Made by a program: the position numbers and the translations under genes. Source: Thermoplasmata archaeon (lineage in GTDB: Archaea > Thermoplasmatota > E2 > UBA202 > JdFR-43). From it: a stretch of DNA of 5,116 nucleotides. Positions 1-5,083 of this stretch are shown piece after piece (within the stretch, counting starts at the first letter, position 1; every line of letters begins with the position of its first letter). A model generated the notes under the pieces. The model was given only the letters and a program-made list of their open reading frames with translations. It searched no databases and was not told where the DNA came from. The stretch is taken from contig JAGGWA010000018.1 in NCBI GenBank assembly GCA_021157745.1, positions 1 to 5,116 on the forward strand. Direction: 5' to 3'.

Positions 1-190
1 CAAATTCTGCTTTTTTCTCTGCTTTCCATAATTTAAATCCAAATTCCACCCAGAATATGAATAGAATTGATGCATCAATGAAATGAATTACCTCCTTTTC
101 TTTCTCATCCAACTCCATTATGGAATCAATTGATAAAAGAAAGATGGAGAAGATGGCAAGAGCCACCATCACAACGTCTACCTTATTCAT
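1..190 (-). CDS. N-terminal fragment of a voltage-sensor (Kv-like) ion channel protein, cut by the window edge
   Basis: I translated this frame by hand: 63 residues are open from an ATG at 190 to base 1 with no stop, so the gene continues beyond the left edge. Two hydrophobic segments are visible: about residues 4-20 (VDVVMVALAIFSIFLLS) and about 38-55 (ASILFIFWVEFGFKLW). An acidic linker (ELDEKEKE) joins them, and a basic tail (KAEKKAEF) follows. Hydrophobic S1, short charged loop, then S2 with an aromatic-acidic pattern (FWVEFGFKLWKA) closely resembles the start of archaeal voltage-gated potassium channels such as KvAP, whose S2 ends ILWADYAYRAYKSGD. That match is from memory, not a search. 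The S4 arginines and the selectivity filter would lie outside the window, so channel identity is inferred. The ATG overlaps the TGA of the upstream dehydrogenase (ATGA), so the two genes are probably co-transcribed and translationally coupled. It could instead be another two-helix membrane protein. Confidence 0.68.
   Translation of the reverse strand, partial: MNKVDVVMVALAIFSIFLLSIDSIMELDEKEKEVIHFIDASILFIFWVEFGFKLWKAEKKAEF
187..190 (-). other. ATGA stop/start overlap between dehydrogenase and channel-like gene
   Basis: Read on the minus strand, bases 190-187 are ATGA. The ATG begins the membrane protein and the TGA ends the dehydrogenase. Such 4-bp overlaps usually mark co-transcribed, translationally coupled genes. 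The overlap also supports the reality of the small partial gene. Confidence 0.8.
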
Positions 191-909
191 TCTACAAGCT
201 TGCTTGCATCATCAACTGGCTCGTATCCCAAATCTTTTTTTGCATTGCTCAAATCCCAGAAACGATGGCTATTGTTTGAAACTCCATAATATATGCCATA
301 TTCAACGCTTGCTTCCACACTCTTCCTGAAAAGTTGAAGCAAATCACGATGGCTTAGCCATGTTGAAAGAAGACGCCTTTCTTTACTTGGATCATCATCT
401 TCAAGAACGCTTCCAAGACGCAAACAAATCGATTTTATCCCATATTGTTCATAAAATTGCCTCGCTATAGCTTCGCCAAATGCCTTGCTCGTTGCGTAGT
501 AGCTGTCCGGCCTTATATGCAAAGATGGCATTATTTTTATCATGCCATCATATATTCCTTCTATTTTCTCATATCCTCCAGTAACATGATTTGAACTTGC
601 GAAAATCACTTTTGGAATTTTATATATGCGAGCAATCTCATATATGTTGCGGGTGCCAATGATATTATTTTTAAGAATGGATTCCCATGGAGCATCTACT
701 CTTTTATCAGCAGCCAAATGAATTATCATATCAACTCTTCCTATCTTTTCCATTGTTTCTTTCAACTCTTCAAAATTTGATATATCCGCCTTATAACATC
801 TTTTATCATCGCTTTCTTTTATATCTATGCCATACAATTCATGCTCTTCCAAGCCACTCATCAAAATTTTTCCTATTAAGCCGTTGCATCCCGTTATCAA
901 AATTTTCAT
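187..909 (-). CDS. Extended short-chain dehydrogenase, uronate dehydrogenase / Azf (NAD-dependent glucose-6-phosphate dehydrogenase)-like
   Basis: This 240-residue Rossmann-fold NAD-dependent sugar oxidoreductase has the glycine-rich TGCNGLIG motif at 6-13 and Asp29 at the end of strand 2, which favours NAD over NADP. ADIS at 41-44 and HLAA at 64-67 follow. The catalytic set is Ser105/Ser106 in ASSNH and Tyr138-x-x-x-Lys142 (YATSK). Two blocks, DAPWESI...NIIGT (72-85) and ASSNHVTGGY (104-113), plus LSTWLSHRDL (181-190) and YYGVS (207-211), are the pattern I recall for uronate dehydrogenases and for the haloarchaeal NAD-dependent glucose-6-phosphate dehydrogenase Azf. The likely reaction is therefore oxidation of a hexuronate, or of glucose 6-phosphate, at C1 to a lactone. 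Which substrate cannot be decided from sequence alone. Length is close to the family's usual 240-265 residues and the ATG start fits, because the GxxGxxG lies at the extreme N terminus. It sits 40 bp downstream of the nuclease gene, and its TGA overlaps the start of the channel-like gene. Confidence 0.85.
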   Translation of the reverse strand: MKILITGCNGLIGKILMSGLEEHELYGIDIKESDDKRCYKADISNFEELKETMEKIGRVDMIIHLAADKRVDAPWESILKNNIIGTRNIYEIARIYKIPKVIFASSNHVTGGYEKIEGIYDGMIKIMPSLHIRPDSYYATSKAFGEAIARQFYEQYGIKSICLRLGSVLEDDDPSKERRLLSTWLSHRDLLQLFRKSVEASVEYGIYYGVSNNSHRFWDLSNAKKDLGYEPVDDASKLVE

Positions 910-930
910 AATTGGATATGCTCCATTGCT

Positions 931-940
931 TAAATTTATT
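931..940 (-). promoter_or_regulatory. Candidate archaeal TATA box for the dehydrogenase gene
   Basis: On the minus strand this is AATAAATTTA, centred about 26 bp before the ATG at 909 and preceded by purine-rich GCGAGA, which could serve as a TFB-recognition element. The spacing fits a leaderless transcript starting at or near the ATG. A GGAG lies 11 bases before the ATG, a little far for a strong ribosome binding site. The dehydrogenase may thus be transcribed independently of the nuclease 40 bp upstream. Confidence 0.45.
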
Positions 941-949
941 TCTCGCGTG

Positions 950-1459
950 TCATGTTTTCAAAATTCCGTATTCCCTACATTTTTTTATAACATATTCCCG
1001 ATTTTTGCACTTTTCGAGCAAATCATAATTATATTTCAACGCTTGTATTTTTCTAAGAGAAATACTCTTTTGTTTAAGTTCTTCTACCAATATTGTGGGG
1101 ACAAAATATAGTTCATAGGAATCATTTGAAAGGGGGTGAATTCCAATTATCACATCTGCTGTTTTAGTTGAATGCACATAAGTTTTTACGCCAGATAAAT
1201 AAAGTCTATCCACTCCTCCTCTACTGCCACCTGTAAAACTTATAGATTTTCTTGCTGTTTTAACTTGTGCTCTGATTATTTCTTCTTCACTTCCTCTTTT
1301 TAACACAATTATTATGTCATACGGGGAAAGAGGCAAATCCACCAATGATACATTTTGATATTTTTTCATCAATATTCCTACTACAATATGTTCATGAGCA
1401 AATCCCTCAATTGATGCTTGTCTACCTCTTTCTTCTTTTGAATTCCTTTTTCTCTCCAT
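950..1459 (-). CDS. Small PD-(D/E)XK-type nuclease, probable restriction endonuclease of the adjacent methyltransferase
   Basis: The protein has 169 residues from the ATG at 1459; a TTG at 1477 would add six. After a basic N terminus (MERKRNSKEERGRQ) comes a helix with acidic Glu18 and Glu23. A strand with Asp48 (PYDIIIV, 46-52) and a strand with Gln65-Val-Lys67 (IIRAQVKTA) follow. Acidic helix, Asp strand and (E/Q)xK strand form the PD-(D/E)XK core, and Gln in place of the acidic residue is known in this superfamily, for example in I-Ssp6803I. The later segment, TADVIIGIHP...YELYFVP, also resembles the PDDEXK_11-type endonucleases as I remember them. The C-terminal third (about 125-169) is Lys-rich and helical. 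The ATG is preferred because an AT-rich box lies 26 bp upstream. The gene is divergent from the regulator and methyltransferase, so its likely job is cutting unmethylated DNA. Alternatives are a homing-type or Holliday-junction-like nuclease. The specific family was not identified. Confidence 0.7.
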   Translation of the reverse strand: MERKRNSKEERGRQASIEGFAHEHIVVGILMKKYQNVSLVDLPLSPYDIIIVLKRGSEEEIIRAQVKTARKSISFTGGSRGGVDRLYLSGVKTYVHSTKTADVIIGIHPLSNDSYELYFVPTILVEELKQKSISLRKIQALKYNYDLLEKCKNREYVIKKCREYGILKT

Positions 1460-1478
1460 CCCTTTTAAACACCGCAAA

Positions 1479-1490
1479 TATTTTTTAATA
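1479..1490 (-). promoter_or_regulatory. Candidate TATA box for the nuclease gene
   Basis: The minus-strand sequence TATTAAAAAATA is centred about 26 bp upstream of the ATG at 1459 and sits in the divergent intergenic region. The spacing supports the ATG over the TTG at 1477 if the transcript is leaderless. The whole region is A/T-rich, so the exact box is uncertain. Confidence 0.4.
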
Positions 1491-1508
1491 TTTTTGAAAA
1501 AATTAATA

Positions 1509-1556
1509 AAATAGTGAAATAGTTAAAAAATAAAAAAGTGAAAAACATAAATAGTG
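1509..1556 (+). repeat. Six 8-bp direct-repeat units, candidate RHH operator between nuclease and regulator genes
   Basis: In strict 8-bp register the units are AAATAGTG (1509), AAATAGTT (1517), AAAAAATA (1525), AAAAAGTG (1533), AAAAACAT (1541) and AAATAGTG (1549). The first and last are identical. Units 2 and 4 each differ from them by one base, while units 3 and 5 are degenerate. RHH repressors bind tandem short sites as arrayed dimers, for example MetJ on 8-bp met boxes and the plasmid omega repressor on 7-bp repeats, so an 8-bp period fits the RHH protein encoded 18 bp downstream. The last unit overlaps that gene's TATA-like box, which suggests autorepression. Because the region is almost all A and T, part of the periodicity could be chance. 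Confidence 0.45.
1546..1553 (+). promoter_or_regulatory. Candidate TATA box for the regulator-methyltransferase operon
   Basis: CATAAATA is centred about 25 bp before the ATG at 1575. No Shine-Dalgarno sequence lies between, which is consistent with a leaderless mRNA. The box overlaps the sixth 8-bp repeat unit, so a bound regulator would be expected to block transcription factor B/TBP access. Confidence 0.5.
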
Positions 1557-1574
1557 TTATTTGATTCCCATAAT

Positions 1575-1721
1575 ATGGGAAAAAGTAAAGCCACGCTTAA
1601 TATCGATTCAGAGTTGCATAGAAATTTAAAAATTGAGGCGGCAAAACTTGGGATAAAAATAAGCGAGCTTGCCGAAAAGTTAATAAAAGAGGGTTTAGAT
1701 AGAATCCGTAAGAGAGAATAA
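1575..1721 (+). CDS. 48-residue ribbon-helix-helix (CopG/Arc-type) DNA-binding regulator
   Basis: I found and translated this short gene by hand; at 48 residues it falls below usual length cut-offs. The sequence begins MGKSKATLNIDSELHRNLK and follows the RHH plan. A basic lead is followed by the DNA-contacting strand KATLNID (5-11), helix A (about 12-25, SELHRNLKIEAAKL), a Gly-centred turn at Gly26, and helix B (about 30-46, SELAEKLIKEGLDRIRK). This is a complete minimal RHH domain that would act as a dimer and bind DNA through its paired strands. It ends 2 bp before the methyltransferase ATG, so the two genes are almost certainly one operon. It lies next to a divergent promoter region with 8-bp repeats. 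The inferred role is a transcriptional controller of the R-M genes, analogous to helix-turn-helix C proteins. An antitoxin role is possible, but no toxin-like partner other than the nuclease is adjacent. Confidence 0.85.
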   Translation: MGKSKATLNIDSELHRNLKIEAAKLGIKISELAEKLIKEGLDRIRKRE

Positions 1722-1723
1722 AA

Positions 1724-2959
1724 ATGTTGGGAGAACCAGAAGTTGATGTAAGAAATAAGGAAAAAAAGATACTTTTTAGAAGAGAGATAAACATTCCTTC
1801 TACAACATATGCTACATATGGACTTTATAACTACCCTGCTAAATTCATTCCCCATGTAGTGGCTTATGTGTTAGAGAATTATGCTCGTCCCTATATGAAG
1901 ATTTTTGATCCTTTTGCTGGGTATGGCACAGTTGGCATTGTATCTAGAATATATGGATACGATTATGAGTTGTGGGATCTTAACCCTTTGCTAAAGATTT
2001 TGCATAAATCGGCTACACTAGAGCTCAGGCAAGTGTCTATTACTAAAATCATAAATGAAATGCACGAATCTAAAGATATTTTTATTCCAAAATGGTCGAG
2101 ATTTTCTTACTGGTATCACGAGGATTTTCATGATTTTTTATTTCATGTATGGGGTTATTACCATTCTCTGCAGGATGATTACTTAAAAACACTTCTAACC
2201 ATTCCTCTACTTAAAATTTCCCGTTATTTTTCTTATGATGACATGCAAAGGCAAAAATTATCCAAATCTCCAAAATCTGTCAATCGCGTTCATAGTCTTC
2301 TAAAGAAAAACTGGAAAGCAATATTTTATCAGATGTTGTATCAAGAAATAAAAGAACTTCTTCAAAGATTGAAAGAGTTTTGGTCTCTTCATCCAAAAAA
2401 AGTTAATGCTATCATAAAAGAAGGAATAGATTCGTTAAAGGAGGAATTAAATGAAAAGAAAGATATACTGATTACTTCTCCTCCCTATTTACAGTCACAG
2501 GAATACATAAGGCAAGCAAAATTGGACTTATACTGGTTGGGATATTCAGAAAAATTTATCAGGAATTTAAGAAAACTTGAAATCCCTTATAGAAAGATAG
2601 AACCTTTTTACATTAATTCCGCTATATATCATGATTTTAAACAAGATATTAAAAAACCCCATCTCCGCAGAATATTCGAAAGATATTTTTGGGGGGTTGG
2701 GAGAGCATTGTCCAGATTGCAAGAGGATATCAATTCTTATCTATTTCTGTTTGTAGGAAGATCTAGTATGGAAGGGCGACCTGTGCCCATAGATAGAATA
2801 TTTATAGAACATTTTGTTTCTTTAGGTTGGAAACATAGGATAACTTTGGTTGATACCATCATAGCAAGAAGGCTATTTTCGTATAGGAGCAATCCAGCAA
2901 CAGGAAATAAAGATGCAAGAACCACAGGTGAATTTTTAGTGATTCTCCAGAGGGATTAA
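1724..2959 (+). CDS. Amino-group DNA methyltransferase (TSPPY, probably N4-cytosine), R-M modification subunit
   Basis: This 411-residue SAM-dependent DNA methyltransferase would protect host DNA from the neighbouring nuclease. An N-terminal block YGLYNYPAKFIPHVV (32-46) of a kind common before motif I precedes the SAM-binding motif I FDPFAGYGT (61-69). Motif II LWDLNPL (83-89) follows. The catalytic motif IV TSPPY (251-255) lies about 180 residues later. Later blocks are YLFLFVGRSSM (339-349), IEHFVSLGW (361-369) and a closing GEFLVIL. Motif I well before motif IV, with a target-recognition-sized segment between, matches the alpha-type order. A Ser/Thr-Pro-Pro-Tyr motif is more typical of N4-cytosine than N6-adenine enzymes, but does not prove it. 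The recognition sequence cannot be read off. The ATG is 2 bp after the regulator stop, with only a weak AGAGAG upstream, so translation is probably coupled. The stop overlaps that of convergent gatE. The gene looks more AT-rich than gatE, consistent with horizontal transfer. Confidence 0.88.
   Translation: MLGEPEVDVRNKEKKILFRREINIPSTTYATYGLYNYPAKFIPHVVAYVLENYARPYMKIFDPFAGYGTVGIVSRIYGYDYELWDLNPLLKILHKSATLELRQVSITKIINEMHESKDIFIPKWSRFSYWYHEDFHDFLFHVWGYYHSLQDDYLKTLLTIPLLKISRYFSYDDMQRQKLSKSPKSVNRVHSLLKKNWKAIFYQMLYQEIKELLQRLKEFWSLHPKKVNAIIKEGIDSLKEELNEKKDILITSPPYLQSQEYIRQAKLDLYWLGYSEKFIRNLRKLEIPYRKIEPFYINSAIYHDFKQDIKKPHLRRIFERYFWGVGRALSRLQEDINSYLFLFVGRSSMEGRPVPIDRIFIEHFVSLGWKHRITLVDTIIARRLFSYRSNPATGNKDARTTGEFLVILQRD
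2956..2959. other. Overlapping convergent stop codons (TTAA) of methyltransferase and gatE
   Basis: The palindrome TTAA supplies TAA at 2957-2959 on the plus strand for the methyltransferase and TAA at 2958-2956 on the minus strand for gatE. There is no intergenic space, so any transcription terminator for either gene must lie inside the other, and the 3' ends of the two mRNAs are likely complementary. Confidence 0.9.
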
Positions 2960-4800
2960 ATCTTTAAAATTCTTTTAACCTCTTCCTTAAGCAATTTATT
3001 TATCAATGCCCCATCTGCCTTGCCTCTTAGCTCCTTCATGAGTATGCCCATCAATGGCGATATCGCCCTTTCCTTCCTTTCCTTTATCAAATCTTTCTTT
3101 TCATTAACAATCCTTTTTACAATTTCTTTTAATTCATCCATGCTCATGGCTTTTATTCCACATTTTTCAATTGCTTCCTCGATACTAACTTTGTTTTTTG
3201 AAAGATAGCGAAGCAAAACATCTATGGCCTCTTTTGCATACATACCGTTTTTCAATCCGTGCATGACATCATCCAGCCTGGCTATGGCTTCATTCACATC
3301 ATAGCCTTCCTTTTCCATTTCTGAAAGCACATTGAGCAAAATTCTTGCAACAACCTTTTCATATCCATATTTGGCAGCCATCTCCTCAAACAGCTCATCT
3401 CTACCAGAATAAACGAGCTGCCTTGCCTCTTCCATACTAAGCCCGTATTGCTCCACCATCCTCCTCATCTTCTCTTCTGGCATTTCTGGAATCATTGCCT
3501 TAATTTTATTTATTCTACGCCTGTCTATCCTGATTGGCGGAACATCTGTCTCAGGATACATGCGCGCCGCCCCCGGCAGAGGACGCATATATGATGTGCT
3601 ACCATCTGGCATGGCTTTTCTAACTTCTTCTGGCACTCCTTTCAAAGCCATTCTTGCTCTTTCCACTGCAATTTTTATCGCTTCCATTGCATTTTTTCCA
3701 GCAGATATTATGAAAGCATCTTCATTGCCACAATTGAGGAATTTTCTTAGATTTTCAACTTCTTCAATGCTTATTCCATAGTTTGGCAGCTCATCTGAAT
3801 GCATTATGCCTCCGCCTCTGCTCTTTGCATACATTGCAAGCTCTTTTCCAAGGCGATACTCCTTGTATTTTATCCCTCCAAGCAACCCTTTGAATTTTGG
3901 GAGGCGACATGCCAAAATTGGCTTATTTTTTTGCAAAAATTTGGATTTTGTTTTTCCAAAAATGATTTCAACATTTTTTATCTCTTCCTTAAATTCCTTT
4001 GCTTTCCTTCTCTTCAATTCTTTTGCAACTTCGATTAACTCAATTTGTCTTTTGACTTCATTTTCAAGAATTTTTGGAATATCCTTTAATTCTTGCACAC
4101 CTTTTATTTCCACTCTTGCTCCTTCTCTTATTGAAACATTCAAATCCTGTCTTATTGTTCCTATGCCACGCTTAACTCTTTTTGTTGCTCTAAGCAGCAT
4201 TCCAATTTTCAATGCAATTTCCATTGCCTGCTTTGGCGATTTTATATCTGGAGCTGTGGCAATTTCAATGAGAGGTATGCCAAGCCTGTCCAGGGCGTAT
4301 TCTATCTCATTTCCTTTCTCTCCAATTTTCCTTGCAGCATCTTCTTCCAAGCATATCGTTTCGATTCCGATTCCATCTATGTTGCCATTTAAAGCAATCA
4401 AAGCAGTTCTTTGAAAACCAGTTGTATTGGAGCCATCTATAACGATTTTTCTCATGAAATGAATCTCATCAACCAAGTCCGCATTCAGCAGCAAAGAAAG
4501 CATTATTGCAGCATCTATTGCCTCTTCATTTGCAGCATGCGGCGGCTCTTCATCAGCTTCCACAAGGCATGCATTCTCGCCAGCATAATACAAAAATTTT
4601 TTTCCCCGCTTTGCTTCCTCTATGGCAGCTCTGTCAACATCCCCTCGCTCGCTCTGCACAGGACGGAGGCGGCGCGAAAAAGCAAAGCGAAGTTTTTCAT
4701 TTTCTTCCAGCTCCGAATTGCAATTGCAGAATAGTTTGTGGGTAGCGAGCTGCTGATGTATCTCGAGGCCAGCTTTGAAGCCAAGCTTCTCATAATCCAT
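2956..4800 (-). CDS. gatE: Glu-tRNA(Gln) amidotransferase subunit E (GatE)
   Basis: GatE, with its asparaginase-like partner GatD, converts Glu-tRNA(Gln) to Gln-tRNA(Gln) in the archaeal cytoplasm. GatE phosphorylates the misacylated Glu and receives ammonia from GatD. With the ATG at 4800 the protein has 614 residues, close to the usual 615-635. The GatB-like cradle domain shows GLEIHQQ (11-17), a CNC near 25-27, KIVIDGSNTTGFQRT (118-132), a long basic block RGIGTIRQDLNVSI (211-224) and EIKGVQEL (231-238). A GatE-specific AspRS-like insertion lies at about 270-400. The family signature PLPGAARMYPETDVPP is at 407-422. A helical YqeY-type tRNA-binding tail runs from about 455 to the end, closing with PLMGILMKELRGKADG. 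A TTG at 4821 would add seven residues, but known GatE proteins begin MDYxKLG, as does this ATG. gatD is not in the window, so the two subunits are not encoded side by side here, at least not on this flank. Confidence 0.97.
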   Translation of the reverse strand: MDYEKLGFKAGLEIHQQLATHKLFCNCNSELEENEKLRFAFSRRLRPVQSERGDVDRAAIEEAKRGKKFLYYAGENACLVEADEEPPHAANEEAIDAAIMLSLLLNADLVDEIHFMRKIVIDGSNTTGFQRTALIALNGNIDGIGIETICLEEDAARKIGEKGNEIEYALDRLGIPLIEIATAPDIKSPKQAMEIALKIGMLLRATKRVKRGIGTIRQDLNVSIREGARVEIKGVQELKDIPKILENEVKRQIELIEVAKELKRRKAKEFKEEIKNVEIIFGKTKSKFLQKNKPILACRLPKFKGLLGGIKYKEYRLGKELAMYAKSRGGGIMHSDELPNYGISIEEVENLRKFLNCGNEDAFIISAGKNAMEAIKIAVERARMALKGVPEEVRKAMPDGSTSYMRPLPGAARMYPETDVPPIRIDRRRINKIKAMIPEMPEEKMRRMVEQYGLSMEEARQLVYSGRDELFEEMAAKYGYEKVVARILLNVLSEMEKEGYDVNEAIARLDDVMHGLKNGMYAKEAIDVLLRYLSKNKVSIEEAIEKCGIKAMSMDELKEIVKRIVNEKKDLIKERKERAISPLMGILMKELRGKADGALINKLLKEEVKRILKI

Positions 4801-4820
4801 TGGATGATAATCCCGCAACA

Positions 4821-4829
4821 ATATATTTT
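4821..4829 (-). promoter_or_regulatory. Candidate TATA box for gatE
   Basis: Minus-strand AAAATATAT is centred about 25-26 bp before the ATG at 4800, which is the leaderless spacing. The TTG at 4821 would lie inside this box, another argument for the ATG start. gatE thus probably has its own promoter rather than depending on the HicA-like gene upstream. Confidence 0.45.
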
Positions 4830-4876
4830 ATTTTGGTATGATTTGGCGGAAAAGAGATTCTTATTTCTCGTAAAAT

Positions 4877-5083
4877 TCATCTATTGTTTTCCCAGTTTGC
4901 TTTACCGATGTACTTTATAACGAATACCGTAACTTCATTATGTTTTGGAATCCAAGTTGTTAAGATTTTTCCATTGACTTTCTTTTTCATGGTTATATGT
5001 TTTCTTACCCTTACTTCTTTAAAGCCATTTTTCTTTAAAATAGCAATAACTTTATGCTGAGGCAACGGATGTAGCTTTGCCAT
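4877..5083 (-). CDS. hicA: HicA-like small protein (YcfA/HicA mRNA interferase toxin family), no HicB in window
   Basis: The protein has 68 residues, within the usual HicA range of about 58-80. It follows the HicA dsRNA-binding-like pattern: LPQHKVIAILKKNGF (7-21), a strand with the candidate catalytic His29 (EVRVRKHITM, 23-32), a strand pair (VNGKILTTWIP, 36-46), and PKHNEV then a helix (VFVIKYIGKA). HicA toxins cleave mRNA using the strand-2 histidine and are held inactive by HicB. The usual Gly-Ser-His triplet reads Arg-Lys-His here, and the C terminus is short and polar (NWENNR). No hicB is seen downstream, where only 76 bp separate it from gatE; a partner could lie beyond the right edge. 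A minus-strand TATAAAAA at 5096-5103 lies only about 17 bp before the ATG, too close for a leaderless start, so the promoter is unclear. Activity as a toxin is unproven. Confidence 0.72.
   Translation of the reverse strand: MAKLHPLPQHKVIAILKKNGFKEVRVRKHITMKKKVNGKILTTWIPKHNEVTVFVIKYIGKANWENNR

Noticed and set aside
827..1111. A 94-codon plus-strand frame across the dehydrogenase start and nuclease end
   Set aside because: It is antisense to two supported genes, Phe/Ile-rich, and has no motif or promoter of its own.
1460..1477. Upstream TTG start for the nuclease, adding six residues
   Set aside because: The ATG at 1459 is a stronger start and is better spaced from a TATA-like box, and the added residues (MRCLKG) add no domain. 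It cannot be fully excluded.
1509..1556. The 8-bp repeats as replication-origin iterons or a CRISPR remnant
   Set aside because: The units are contiguous without spacers, too short for CRISPR repeats, and no replication initiator gene is present. An operator fits the neighbouring RHH gene better.
1523..1855. A 110-codon minus-strand frame across the regulator gene and start of the methyltransferase
   Set aside because: It is antisense to two genes supported by clear motifs and consists of low-complexity Phe/Ser/Ile sequence.
2655..2698. Possible hairpin AACCCC ... GGGGTT with an inner AATAT/ATATT pair in the methyltransferase gene
   Set aside because: It lies within coding sequence and has unequal internal loops. 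The six-G run does not change the reading frame. It is unlikely to be a functional RNA element or terminator.
3806..4414. A 202-codon plus-strand open frame antisense to gatE
   Set aside because: It lies wholly inside the confidently identified gatE and is rich in Ser, Phe and Ile as expected for the reverse of Lys/Glu/Asn-rich coding sequence. It shows no recognisable motif.
4801..4821. Upstream TTG start for gatE, adding seven residues
   Set aside because: GatE family members begin MDYxKLG, matching the ATG at 4800, and the TTG falls inside the candidate TATA box.
4842..4870. Weak GAGA...TCTC inverted repeat followed by TTTT downstream of the HicA-like gene, as a terminator
   Set aside because: The stem is only four base pairs and the T run is short. 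I could not support it as a terminator.
4620..4880. A minus-strand frame of 86 codons whose ATG overlaps the HicA-like stop as ATGA
   Set aside because: The overlap looks like a coupled gene, but most of the frame runs through gatE in another phase and the product has no recognisable domain. The overlap is probably chance.
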